Below, piece by piece: positions 1 to 12,600 of a stretch of 22,121 bases of DNA; the first letter of the stretch is position 1, and each line of letters starts with the position of its first letter. Made by a program: the position numbers and the translations under genes. The notes under the pieces are model-generated. The model was not told the DNA's origin. It saw only the letters and a program-made list of their open reading frames with translations, and made no database searches. Source of the DNA: Armadillidium nasatum (lineage: Eukaryota > Arthropoda > Malacostraca > Isopoda > Armadillidiidae); the NCBI GenBank assembly GCA_009176605.1, contig SEYY01023991.1, positions 1 to 22,121 on the forward strand, read 5' to 3'.

Positions 1-181
1 GAATGAAAAGCTACTACAAGATTTTTCCAGGTATTACAAGAATTAAAATGTATGAATATAATGTATTTATATAGTTAGCCTTTAAATAATGCTTTCTTAG
101 AAAGAAAGTATTAGGAATAGTGAAAAGGATATAAAAAGATCTTTTTGCAGCAGTTATAGGATTTAAGCAGCTATTCATTTT
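1..181. other. AT-rich left edge, probably decayed pol sequence
   Basis: No intact coding region is visible. The + strand begins with a short open stretch (NEKLLQDFSRYYKN, then a stop) in the frame later used by the integrase relic. This could be remnant pol sequence upstream of the integrase, but it is too short to assign. Confidence 0.3.
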
Positions 182-737
182 AGTGAAACGCATCATAACA
201 TTTTAGCTCACATAGGTCGGGAAAAGCTTTTGTATTCTAATATAACTTATGTTTTGTACCCGAAAATATACATTATTGCTAGGGATGTTTGCCGAACTTT
301 TCCTAAGTGTCAATTAGCAAAGGTAGATCATAAAGTTGTTTATCCACCATTATAGAAAATGGAAGTAAAACGCCCATTCGAACTGATTGTTATTGATTTG
401 TTGTTCTTACCTAGAACAATTTGCGGTAATGCAGCTTGTTTCGTTGCTATCGATCATTACAGAAAATAGGTGGCAATAAAGCCATTAAAAAATAAATCGG
501 CTAAAAGAGTAACACGTGCATTTGACGATCACATTTTACCGAGTTTTTCTCAAATGCCAATGAAAATTTTATCGGATAACGGGGTTAGGTTTAGGAGTAA
601 TAGATCTGAAGATACATTGGGTAAGTACGGCATTGAACACATTTGCAGTAGTCCATATAAGCCAGCAAGTAAAGGTGCTGTAGAAAGAGTGAACTGTGCG
701 TTTGCAGAGTTTCTGAAAAATTTAGAGAGTAAGCCCC
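182..737 (+). pseudogene. Ty3/gypsy-like integrase relic, N-terminal and core part
   Basis: This is a decayed integrase, the enzyme that joins retrotransposon DNA to the chromosome. One frame reads through with the family's landmarks in order. The zinc-binding HHCC domain shows as HHNILAHIGREKL followed by CRTFPKC. The first catalytic Asp lies in PFELIVIDLLFLP, the second in KILSDNGVRF, and the catalytic Glu region in SSPYKPASKGAVERVN. Two in-frame TAG codons interrupt it, at 353-355 and 467-469; the second follows HYRK, where the family usually has Trp, so a TGG to TAG change is likely. The frame is cut at 737 by the poly-T end of a minus-strand LINE and resumes at 3786. The landmarks and order make the integrase call firm; the exact gypsy lineage is not resolved. 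Confidence 0.85.
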
Positions 738-809
738 TTTTTTTTTTTTTTGACGCAGCACCATCATTCACGGGCAAAGCCCTATTCAAGGAGGGGTACT
801 AAATCTCAC

Positions 810-3250
810 CTAACGCAAAGTTAACGCTTTAAAGAAATTGAGATTAAATTCGGAAGGAAAAACAGAAGATGGGAGAGAGTTCCACAAAACAGAGGTGGCA
901 GGAAAGAAGGAGGTACCACAACGGACAAGCCTGGAGTTCACTTTGTGTACATAAAATTCATGTGCGAACAATGCACCCCTTGTGCTACGAGGATGACGTA
1001 AAGGTGGAGATATATGAGTGGATAATTCCCTCTAGCATTTGCCGCTGTAGTACCTATAGAAAAGAAACAAGGCACCAACTTCACGTCGCAAAAATAAAGA
1101 GTCAAGAGAATTAGAAAGAGCTGAGCAATTTACAAGTCATTTAGGCTTTAAATCAGCCCTATCCAAAAGACGGGGGAAATCTGAGCCACCCTAGATATGA
1201 AAGCAGTACTCCATGCAAGGGCGGATGAAGCCCTTGTATAAGAGGAGTAACTGCTAGGAAGAAAAAAATTCTCGCAGTCTAAAAAGAACTCCCAGCTTCT
1301 TTGAGGCCGCCCTAGCAACCATTGTGATAGAAAGTTTATTTGTTTATGTGAAGGTCAGAGATGTTTATATTGTCAACAGGAGAGAAGGGAGAACCATCGA
1401 AAGAAATAGAATGTTAGGAGGTGTCTTTGAAAGAGAGATTTCAAGAAGTTGAGTTTTTAAAGAGTGTAATTTCAAAAGGTTGAGACGATCGCAATGGGAA
1501 ATTCTCTCCAGATCTGCAAGAATGGAATTAAAAAAAATAAAAACGAGAAGTAACACTAGAATCAATGGAAGGAGCAGATTTGAAATGAGTAGAAGAATGG
1601 AGGGTCGAATCATCTTCATATGAATGGATAGGGTTAGATGAGCAGTTGAGAACATCATTAATGAAAAGTAAGAATAGAGGAGAAAAGACAAAACCCTGGG
1701 GAACACCACTATTGACAAGAAACGAAGAAGATGTCACTCCATCAACAAAAGCCAAAAGGGAACGATTAGAAAAGAAAGTTAAACATAAGTAAGCAAAGAG
1801 AAGGAGGAAACCCAAAGGAGGGGAGCTTGCCTCTGATCTCTAAGGGCAGAAGACCATAAATCTGTAAGATAGGAAAGTATATCACCAGTAGACCTCAAAC
1901 GTCGAAAGCCATACTGATGATCAGAAAGAAGGGAAGGAAATTACAGATAGTCTAAGAAGTGAGAATTGAGAAGAGTTTCAAAGATTTTAAACAAAATACT
2001 AGTGAGAGGGCGATAATTAGAGGGATCAGAGCGGCTATCTTTCTTCGGGATAGGTTGGACTAATGCGAGCTTCCAGTACTGAGGGAAAAAATTACTATTG
2101 AGGCATAGAGAGAAAAGCTGAACAATTGACTCAGCCAGCTCGGAAGCACGTTCCCTTAAAACTCGGATGAAATGGCAATCTGGCAGCTTGCCTTCCTAAT
2201 GTTCATAGATTTCATAAGCTCATGCACCTGATCAAATGTAATCACTTGTAATGGCATCAAAAATCTGAGAGGAGAAGAAGTAAGAGGAGAATTGCCGTAG
2301 TCGTCCAGGGTTGTATTAGAAGAGAACAAGCGGGTGAAGAGATTAACCTTTTCAGTTGGAGTGTTGGCAACAGAACCATCAAAGCGAATAAGAGGAAGAA
2401 AGGATGATTTACAGAAATTGCTAGGGAGGGTTTTGGCAAGAGGTCAGAAAGATTTATCAGTAGGAGAATTTAGGAGCTCAGCTCACCTTCGTTTGGAGAA
2501 GGTCTGCTTTGCTCGTTAAAGAATATCCCTGCAACGATTCCAAGCTGAATGAAAATTAGAAAGAGTGATACGTGAAGGAGAATTTTTTCACTCTCAATAC
2601 GCGATGTCTCTAGCTTGAATGGCAAGAGAGCAAACACGATCGAACCATGTATTTCAAGGAGAAAAAGATTTAGATGAAGAAAGAATGAACCTGCTCATCC
2701 CATCAACGATTACGGCCCTCACCTTATCGGCGGAGACCGAAACGTCTTCAGAGACAAAGTAGTCCCTCCAGGGATAGTTATCGTAGAAGCAATGCAAATC
2801 ACCCACTGTCAGCCTAATCAAAGGGCCAGAAGATACGTTTAGGGCAGGGTGGAGCAGTTAGAGAGAAAGCATGAAAATTAAGAGTAATTAGATTATGGTC
2901 GGAGGGTTTTGGCAAGAGGTCAGAAAGATTTATCAGAAGAAGAATTTAGGAGCTCAGCTCACCTTCGTTTGGAGAAGGTCTGCTTTGCTCGTTAAAGAAT
3001 ATCCCTGCAACGATTCCAAGCTGAATGAAAATTAGAAAGAGTGATACGTGAAGGAGAATTTTTTCACTCTCAATACGCGATGTCTCTAGCTTGAATGGCA
3101 AGAGAGCAAACACGATCGAACCATGTATTTCAAGGAGAAAAAGATTTAGATGAAGAAAGAATGAACCTGCTCATCCCATCAACGATTACGGCCCTCACCT
3201 TATCTGCAGAGACCGAAACGTCTTCAGAGACAAAGTAGTCACTCCAGGGA
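810..3250 (-). pseudogene. Copy A reverse transcriptase and C-terminal domain, inactivated
   Basis: The RT would copy LINE RNA into DNA at the nicked target. Visible motifs on the minus strand include SNYRPL, HQYGFRRLRSTGDIL, NSGVPQG and the catalytic loop SYEDDST (1609-1620), where most copies have YADD. Compared with copy B, about 80 bases are missing near 1829, between the LRD and LLWVSSFS segments. That gap contains motif A (ALDIS.FDRVWH in B), so the first catalytic Asp is gone. Frame changes occur between the palm, thumb and C-terminal pieces. The C-terminal part reads in pieces such as LFYRYYSGKC and VLWNSLPSSVFP, characteristic of this LINE group. It is clearly dead. Confidence 0.8.
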
Positions 3251-3376
3251 TAGTTATCGTGGAAGCAATGCAAATCCCCCACTGTCAGCCCAATCAAAGA
3301 GCCAGAAGATACGCTTAGGGCAGGATGGAGCAGTTAGAGAGAAAGCATGAAAATTAAGAGTAATTAGATTATGGTC
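2425..3376 (-). repeat. Tandem duplication inside LINE A, two 476-bp units
   Basis: Unit 1 is 2425-2900 and unit 2 is 2901-3376. The sequence GGAG stands at 2425, 2901 and 3377, exactly 476 bases apart, so the duplication is bounded by a 4-base microhomology. The units differ at about a dozen positions by eye, for example GTAGGA against AAGAAG near the start and CTCC against ACTC near the end. The duplicated segment covers the endonuclease/RT linker, so the copy could not encode a normal protein afterwards. Confidence 0.9.
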
Positions 3377-3776
3377 GGAGCTACCAATAGGCATATAGGT
3401 AGCGTATTTATAAAGAGAAGGACTAGTAGTGAAGCATAAGTCAAGAGTGTTCAAGAATTGGTTGGGACGATCCGGATTGTGTTCTGGTTCTTTAAACAGT
3501 TTCTCCAGATCGCTGAAAATGATGAAAGATTCAGCCTCCTCTCCCCCTGGATCAGTATGAGACGAACTCAACCATTCAGTGTTGTGCACATTAAAATCTC
3601 CTAAGTTGAGGACCTCAATATTTGGATGTGAAGGTGTAACAGTCTCGTGAGAAGCAGTTAGGTACTCCAAAAAGGTTGAAAAATCTGTTCTATTGAGAGG
3701 ACAGTTGCAGAAGCATAATATTATTGTAGTGGTAGGAAGAAAGATTTTAAGCCACAGAATATCGAAGCCTAATGAA
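3254..3776 (-). pseudogene. Copy A apurinic-type endonuclease, C-terminal half
   Basis: The minus strand keeps most of the APE-like endonuclease that nicks the target. An open frame of 138 residues (3254-3670) contains LNLGDFNVHNTEWL, with the conserved GD and N, and later GSSDHNLITLNFH, the SDH catalytic motif. The start of the domain is missing: the preceding bases to about 3776 still match copy B (FDILWLKI), after which similarity stops. The endonuclease motifs present are intact, but without the N-terminal half, and with the duplication just downstream, the domain is not functional. Confidence 0.8.
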
Positions 3777-3785
3777 TGAGATTAA

Positions 3786-4371
<586 letters not shown>

Positions 4372-4505
4372 GAAATGTTATTAGGAATTAAAAGGATTAA
4401 AGACTGAGGAGATACTAAAAAAAAACTGATGATGCTACTCTAAGTGAAACACATTGCGAAATAGAATTCTGGTTTTCAAGGAAACGAGAAAAGAAAAATG
4501 AATGA

Positions 4506-5067
4506 TTGAAGCCAGGGAGTAAGAAAGAATCAGCTTTGAAGAAAGCGTGGAATGCATTAAAGGCACTAGCATGTTGTGAGAATGAAAACATTAGAGATAA
4601 TTTCACACAAATGGAGAAACTAGGTTTAGAGAGTACTGGCAAACAAACAGATGAATTTAACATTAAACTCACCACCATAGAGGAAATATATTAGGCAATT
4701 TGGTTTGATGAGAACATACAGTGATGATACTGGAAATTCATTTGATATCGAAGAGTGTGAGGATGCATTAATGTTCTCTGAAGAAGTAAAGCATCATTAT
4801 CGCCTGTGTTCAGCAGAAGCAGGGGAAAGTAAGGATACTGATTCAGAAAGCAAGTCTATCGACGTTAATAAAATAGGGAAAGAATTCGGTGTAACAAGTA
4901 TGAATTGTGAAGAAGAGTGTCTGGAAAATCTGATGGAATATTTTGACATCAGCGAAAATTTTGATAAAAACGAAACGTTTATATATGTTTATATCCAGTG
5001 CACAGAATACAACAAGGTATTCATCACCGAAGACACAATCGAAGGGAACTGTAGAAAACTTGGATAA
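4506..5067 (+). pseudogene. Broken acidic coding relic, unidentified
   Basis: Two neighbouring open stretches in different frames look like pieces of one old gene. The first (4506-4694, no ATG at its start) is lysine-rich and helical, with KKAWNALKALACCENENIRD, and ends at TAG. The next codons in that frame stay protein-like (AIWFDENIQ) before stopping. The second (4705-5067, ATG start) is acidic and Cys-containing, for example FDIEECEDALMFSEEVKHHY. Base composition is less AT-rich than the flanks. I do not recognise the family. The KKAWNALK...IRDNF pattern loosely recalls the C-terminus of pogo/Tigger-type transposases, but no DDE domain is visible upstream. A third ORF of the adjacent gypsy relic is another possibility. 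Confidence 0.35.
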
Positions 5068-5130
5068 AAGTCCAGCAAAAGATTCTAGAATATAGAATAC
5101 CGAAATAAGATTTTCAAAAGTTACTTCCAA

Positions 5131-5594
5131 AAAGATACAATGCTTTCTTTAAAAGTTTGGTTTTATCAATCTTTAAGGAAGAGTCATAATAGGGCAAGTT
5201 TTAAAATATAATTTTGAAACATATGGTTACAAAATCTTTTTAACTTAAACCTATATTTCTTGAATTGATGGTCAGTTTTTGAAAATTATCAGCAGAGCGA
5301 ACACTGCTTAGCATTTATCATATTAAAAACTGACAGACTACTGGAAAAAGTTAATCTTACTTTTTAGAGTTTGCTGATTAGTTTGCAAACAGAGTGAGCA
5401 TCTTTAGCTAATTCTGTGTCTTTATAATGAATATTGGAAAGTGTTAACTGAACTTTTCCGTATTTTGACGATTTGAAGGTTGAGTACTTGATTTGTCATA
5501 TTATTGATATTCGAAGTAACCATTGTAAAAACATCAAAACAATTCTAGCATTAATGAAGAACATATTTTACGTTTCTGAAACCTGACAATGCAG
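5131..5594. other. AT-rich stretch ending in a consensus splice donor
   Basis: No coding region longer than a few codons is supported here. The stretch ends with a perfect donor, GCAG/GTAAGT, with the cut after 5594. The last codons before the donor (RTYFTFLKPDNA) are open in the phase that joins to 5757, but a TGA precedes them. Confidence 0.3.
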
Positions 5595-5756
5595 GTAAGT
5601 TTGAAATTGCACATTATTTTGAAGTAACTAAACGGAATATGATTAAATATTAACGTAAAATTTAATAACTAAGTAATTAAAAGATTGATAAATGAGTTAA
5701 AATAATTTGCATTTAAGAAATTTGTATTATCGGTATTATTATCGTTGTACCTACAG
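5595..5756 (+). other. Candidate spliceosomal intron, 162 bp
   Basis: The segment begins GTAAGT after CAG and ends TACCTACAG before G, matching metazoan donor and acceptor consensus. It is very AT-rich, has several stops in all frames and carries branch-point-like AACTAA/TTAAC motifs. Removing it joins an open phase on the left to the open frame on the right without a stop at the junction. Consensus sites of this quality can arise by chance, so it remains a candidate. Confidence 0.4.
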
Positions 5757-5971
5757 GTTTTAGTGTAGAGGCGGCAGTGAGCTTCCATCTTGATACGAGT
5801 GACAACTTTAATCTGGAAGCCGCCGTCCATTTCGTTTCTGGAGGCGGAAGCAGTTTTAGCTTGAGTATAGAATGTTTTCAGTGTGAAAACTGCATTAACT
5901 TTCGGATTTGGACTTGTCTGAAGTTCAGTAGTGCCTGTTGGTCATCTGTATCTAGATGTATTTTCCTCTGA
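5757..5971 (+). CDS. Candidate terminal exon, unidentified protein fragment
   Basis: This is an open stretch with clearly higher GC than its flanks. It encodes about 71 residues and ends with TGA at 5969-5971. It contains an internal near-repeat (VEAAVSFHLD and LEAAVHFVSG) followed by a Cys-rich end (CFQCENC, then CLKFSSACW). There is no ATG in this frame, so it would need an upstream exon; the acceptor at 5755-5756 fits. I know no family for it. It could be a host exon, part of an untranslated RNA, or a decayed mobile element. Confidence 0.25.
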
Positions 5972-6600
5972 AGAGTTATTAACACGATTGAAAATTTGTA
6001 AAGTGCAATAGATGGAATTTAGAAAAATTTACGAAGTTATCAGTCACAAGGAAAAATTACGATAGTTCTGAGTATAAGAATTCTATATACTATCTATAAG
6101 TGTTCTGTACCGATTTTTTTCATTACTAGTAACAAAACCTTCTGTAGATATAAATTACATTTGCCAGCTTATTTTTATGAATATTGATTAGATAGGGTTA
6201 GTTAAGCTTAGGTTATATATATATAAATATATTTATATATTTATATTCCTACTACTCTGTTTTTAATTTTTTTTATAGTGCTCAGTGTTTTAATTCTTTT
6301 TTAAGTGTTTTTAATTAATTATATTTTTATTGACAGTGTAGTTCGACATATGCAAGATAAGTTTGATTTTTAACCTAAGTAAAATTTTACCGTTTTAAAT
6401 TTAATATATATTTTCTCCGTACGTTCTAATAATTAAATTTCATTAACATAAATTTACCTCATAATCTGTTTTAATAATTACAGGTTTAATATTTTTAATA
6501 TTGATTTTAGCAGTCTTAATGATATTAAAATTAATTATTTTAGTTTACTATATTGTGTGCTTGCGTGGGTGCGTGTTTAGGTGTATGGTTACGAGCGTGC
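5972..6600. other. Very AT-rich stretch, then GT-rich low complexity
   Basis: No gene is visible. From 6100 to 6540 the sequence is strongly AT-rich with short TATA runs near 6216-6247. From 6545 it becomes a GTG/GCGTG-rich low-complexity segment leading into LINE copy B, and may be that element's 5' untranslated region. Confidence 0.6.
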
Positions 6601-6643
6601 TTGCGTGATTGTGTGTGCACGCTTACGGTTTTTTTTTCTTTGA

Positions 6644-7415
6644 ATGCCTAATTCGAGTGATCATGGGGTTGGGCGTAGACGGGGGCTTTCTATTTCCTTT
6701 GCTAATGTTCGTGGCCTTCGATCTAATCTCGCGTCTTTTAAACACTCCCTCACTACCTCTCTTCCTAACCTTTTGCTTCTGTCTGAGACCCAGTTGGACA
6801 GGGATTCTTTCTCTTGCAATCTTGATGTCTCTAATACAACTTTTTTAAAAATTTCCGTCTAAATGGTGGAGTTTGTGCCAATATTAACATTAATACTCCT
6901 GTGACACGTCTTGTAAATCTAGAATCTCCTAATTTCGACGTCTTATGGCTTAAAATCTGTCTTCCTACTACTACAATTATCTTGTGTTTCTGCTACTGCT
7001 CCCCTAATGGAACAAATTTTCCATTTTTTTTCAATACCTTACTACTACTCACGAGACTGTCACTTCTTCTCATCCAAATGCTGAAGTCCTCTATTTAGGG
7101 GATTTCAACGTACACCACACTGAATGGTTGGGATCCTCTCATACTGATACAGGTGGGAAGGAGGCCAAATCATTCAGTATTCTTAACTATCTGGAGCAAT
7201 TAATTACTGAACCCACACACATTATAGATCGTCCTAACCAATTCTTGAATACACTTGATTTATGCTTCACCACTACTCCTTCTAGATATAAATACACCAT
7301 TTTCCCTCCTATTGGTAACTCTGACCATAATCTTATAGCTCTTAGTTATAATGCTTTCTCTCCAACAGCTCCACCATACCCTAAACGTACTTTATGGCAC
7401 TTTAATCGGGCTAAT
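6644..7415 (+). pseudogene. Copy B APE-like endonuclease, frameshifted
   Basis: The domain nicks genomic DNA to prime reverse transcription. Motifs in order are SISFANVRGLRSN (conserved Asn), LLLLSETQ (catalytic Glu), YLGDFNVHHTEW and GNSDHNLIALSYN. They are spread over three frames: 6644-6862, then 6901-7098, then from about 7100 to 7418. Two indels are therefore needed, one near 6850-6900 and one near 7030-7095, both in or near T-runs. The ATG at 6644 precedes the conserved FANVRG by about 20 residues and is a plausible original start. The domain ends at TAG 7416-7418, where FNRAN meets GAMRRFF; the related context suggests an original Trp codon. Confidence 0.8.
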
Positions 7416-7418
7416 TAG

Positions 7419-9499
7419 GGGGCAATGCGCCGCTTCTTTGCTAACTATCATTGGAGTGAATCTTGCTTTGTCTCGGGGGACGCTTCTGTCTCTGCTGAAA
7501 AGGTAGGGGCCGTAATCCTTGACGGGATGGGCAGATTCATTCCATCTTCAACTAAATCTTTTTCTCCTCAAAATCCATGGTTCGATGACGGCTGTTCTCT
7601 TGCCCTTCGCGAGAGAGACAGTGCTTATCGTGAATGTAAAAACTCTTCTTCTCCTATCACTCTTGCTAATTTTCATTCAGCACGGAATCGTTGCAGGGAT
7701 GTTCTTCGACGGACTAAGCGTACTTTCATAAAAAGGAAGTGCGCTGACCTCCATGGCTCTCCTACTGAAAAAAATTTCTGGCTTCTTGTCAAAAATATCT
7801 CTAACAACTTCTGTAAATCTGCCTTTCCTCCTCTTATTCGCTCTGATGGTTCTGTTGCTAATACTCCTTCTGAAAAGGCTAATCTCTTCGGCCTCCTTTT
7901 TTCATCTAATTCCACCCTGCTCGATTCTGGCATCCCTCCTCCTACTCCTTCTCCTCTCAGGTGTCCCATGTCTCTGCCTTTAATTACTCATGATCAAGTG
8001 CATGGGATCCTGAAATCTATGAACGTCAGGAAGGCAAGTGGCCCGGATGGCATTCCCCCTCGTGTTCTGAGGGAGTGTGCTTTCGAGGTAGCGCCTGTCC
8101 TCGTTCAGCTTTACTCTCTATGCCTTAATACTAATACTTTTCCTCTATGCTGGAAGCGTGCGTTTGTTCAACCGATCCCGAAAAAAGGTAGTCGCTCTGA
8201 CCCTTCTAACTATCGACCTATAGCTCTCACCTGTGTTCTATCAAAAATTTTTGAAACTCTTCTCAACTCTCATTTCCTGGATGATTTGGAGTCTCTTTCT
8301 CTTCTTTCTGATCACCAGTATGGCTTTCGATGCTCGAGGTCAACTGGTGACATACTTTCCTTTTATTAGTGATCTATGGTATTCTGCCCTTAGGGACTTC
8401 GGGGAGTCTTGAGTGGTGGCGCTTGATATATCCAAGGTTTTTGACCGGGTGTGGCATGCGTCACTGCTCTCCAAGCTCCCCTCCTTTGGGTTTCCTCCTT
8501 CTTTTTGCTTACAATTGTCTAGTTTTCTCTCAGATCGTTCCATTTCGGCAGTTGTAGATGGAGCGACCTCTTCCTCCTTTTCTGTCAACTGTGGTGTTCC
8601 TCAGGGTTCCGTTTTATCTCCAACCTTATTCTTACTTTTCATTAACGATCTTCTCAACTGCACTTCTAACTCTGTTCACTCTTATGCTGATGACTCAACT
8701 TTACATTCTTCTACTCATTTCAAATCTGCTCCCTCTTTTGCTTCTAGAGTTGCTTCTTCGTCTTCAACTTTCCAATTCTATTCTTGCCGATCTGGATGGG
8801 ATTTTCCCGGTGGGGTCATAGCAACCTTGTGAAATTCAACTCTTTAAAAACTCAACTTCTTCACATCTCCCTCTCAAAAACACCTCCTAACTTTCCTATC
8901 CTCTTCGATGGCTCTCCCGTCTCACCTGTAAATAACATTAACATTCTTGGTCTAAACATAAACAACAAACTATCTTGGAAACCACATATCACAATGGTTG
9001 CTAAAGCGTCCTCTAAGAAGCTGGGAGTTCTGTTCAGATTGCGAGAATTTTTCTCTTCTGAACAGTTACTCCAAATATATAAGGGTCTTATTCGCCCTTG
9101 TATGGAGTACTGTTCTCACATTTGGGGGGCTCCGGCTCCTCCTCTCTTCTGGATAGGGTTGAGTCAAAATCTAAAAGATTAATAAACTGTCCCCTACTTT
9201 CAAACTCTCTTGACCCTCTGTCTCTGCGACGTGACGTTGGCGCGCTATCTCTTTTCTACAGGTACTACAATGTCATGTGCTCAAGGGAATTGGCCTCTCG
9301 CATTCCTCCACCATTGCGTCGTCCTCGTTGCACAAGGGGTGCCCTGCTTTCTTACCAATTTTGTGTGGACTTAGGAAATCCCAGGCTAGCCCGTTGTGGT
9401 ACCTGTTTCTTTCCAGCCACCTCTATTCTGTGGAACTCTCTACCTTCATCTATTTTTCCTTCTGTATTTAACCTTCCACTCTTCAAGTCTTCCGTCTGA
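7419..9499 (+). pseudogene. Copy B reverse transcriptase and C-terminal domain, frameshifted
   Basis: A long open frame (7425-8369, 314 residues) covers the linker and RT fingers: KASGPDGIPPRVL, IPKKGSRSDPSNYRPIAL and DHQYGFRCSRSTGDIL. An indel in the T-rich run near 8360 shifts frame, and a TGA at 8410-8412 lies just before the palm. The palm continues at 8413-8832 with ALDISKVFDRVWH (motif A), NCGVPQGSVLSP (motif B) and SYADDSTLHS (motif C, 8683-8694). The catalytic Asp residues are therefore all retained. Thumb and C-terminal domain follow in two more frames (8784-9182 and 9098-9499), with YSHIWGG-like, LFYRYYNVMC and ILWNSLPSSIFP patterns. The protein ends with TGA at 9497-9499. Four or so lesions silence an otherwise complete RT. 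Confidence 0.85.
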
Positions 9500-9632
9500 G
9501 CCCACCTGAGGGCTGTGCGTTATTTTTGTGTGTGTTTAAACGAGTTCTCTCTATGTGTGTGTGTGTGCCCCCTCCTTGAAAAGAGCTCTGCCCGTGAGCG
9601 GTGGTGTTCTGTAAAAAAAAGAAAGAAAAGAA
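9500..9632 (+). other. LINE copy B 3' UTR and A-rich tail
   Basis: The last part (CCCCTCCTTGAA, then GCTCTGCCCGTGAG, then GGTGGTG) is shared with the 3' end of copy A on the opposite strand at 752-800, each followed by a poly-A or A-rich tail. It is thus the element's own 3' terminus, probably the part its RT recognises. A short (GT)n run lies at about 9554-9567 in B only. Confidence 0.75.
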
Positions 9633-9734
9633 AATTAATTTGTATTGATAAATACTATCATTTATCGATTGTTTTATTGATGTCATCTCCTCTATCCTGG
9701 TTTTTAGAAGCTCTGTAGAAAAAGCTGAACCCCA

Positions 9735-10487
9735 TAGAAAAATAAAATAATCGTACAAATAACATCTACAACTAACGATTACACAATCCCTCTTGTTCTT
9801 TCCAATCATTACTCTCAGAATCCTCATTTCTTGTTGCTTGTATTCTATTTTCCTGTCTCCTGGTAGTACTCCATACTTCATCTTCATTCAACAGTATAGG
9901 CGTCAAGACTCATTCATAAATAATTCCTTTAACTTCTAATCCTATATATTGACCTTCCAGCAAAGGGTAAATATCCCCGCCGGTCTCCCCAGTTGTATTA
10001 TCCTGTGTGCAATCTCTGCATCACAATTCCTATCCTCTTTATATAATCCAACCAGATACTTAAATTCCTTCACCTTCTTCAAGGTTATACCATGTACCAC
10101 AAACTCCCATCTCACCTCCTTATCTCTCTTCCCACAGTATAACTTCCGTTTTCTCTGAGTTCATTTGTAACCCTCTCCCTCTAAGTTTCTCCACAATACT
10201 GCCTGCAATTCTTTCTTTTTCCTCTCTACTTTTACACTATACAGCCAAATCATATGCATATGCCATAATGTCTCCTTCCATATTCCTCATTTCCTCCCTA
10301 ACTTCCCTGTTTTACTCCTCTCCCTACTCTGAACTATCTTTCATTTTGATATCATGTTCTTACATTACACTTTACCATTTTATATATACTTCTCAATTCT
10401 TCCCACAATCCCTTGCTAACTCCATAATTTAAATCTAGGACCTCAAACGATTTCCTCCTATGCACCGCATTAAATGCCTTGGCGTTG
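9735..10487 (-). pseudogene. RTE-like reverse transcriptase relic
   Basis: On the minus strand, over several frames, this is the palm-to-thumb part of a LINE RT of a different group from copies A-D. It begins with AKAFNAVHRRKSFEVL (motif A, with Asn where Asp is usual), then NYGVSKGLWEELRSIYKMVK. Next comes GRGVKQG (motif B) cut short by a deletion, then MAYAYDLAV (10240-10266) in place of the expected YADD loop. After that come NSEKTEVILWEER, the VKEFKYL-type motif, IAHRIIQLGRPAG and MRILRVMIGKNKRD. Motif A and motif C are both changed and there are many stops, so it is long dead. It abuts the endonuclease of LINE C exactly at 10487/10488. The lineage (RTE-like versus a related group) is uncertain. 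Confidence 0.65.

Positions 10488-12600
<2,113 letters not shown>

Larger units (their letters stand above)
738..3776 (-). mobile_element. Jockey-type non-LTR retrotransposon, copy A, inserted in the integrase relic
   Basis: A minus-strand LINE with a 14-nt poly-A tail (T-run 738-751). Read on the minus strand it gives, in order: endonuclease end, linker, RT fingers and palm, thumb, and a C-terminal domain ending at a stop at 810-812, then a roughly 60-nt 3' UTR. The whole length aligns by eye with copy B at 6940-9625, including the last 45 or so bases. It is 5'-truncated inside the endonuclease: similarity to B ends near 3776. Integrase coding sequence flanks it on both sides (ends at 737, resumes at 3786), which marks it as a later insertion. 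No clear target-site duplication is visible. It also contains a 476-bp tandem duplication and a deletion of RT motif A. Confidence 0.85.
6640..9632 (+). mobile_element. Jockey-type non-LTR retrotransposon, copy B, nearly full protein
   Basis: This is the most complete LINE in the window. It encodes an N-terminal APE-like endonuclease, RT and the C-terminal domain typical of Jockey-like elements, then a 113-base 3' UTR and an A-rich tail (9613-9632). No gag-like ORF1 is visible upstream, so either this lineage lacks one or the copy is 5'-truncated just before the endonuclease. It carries several single-base indels and two clear stop substitutions, so it is not active. The 5' boundary near 6640 is approximate, and no target-site duplication was found. 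Many similar single-ORF LINE proteins occur in decapod genomes (general knowledge). Confidence 0.9.
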
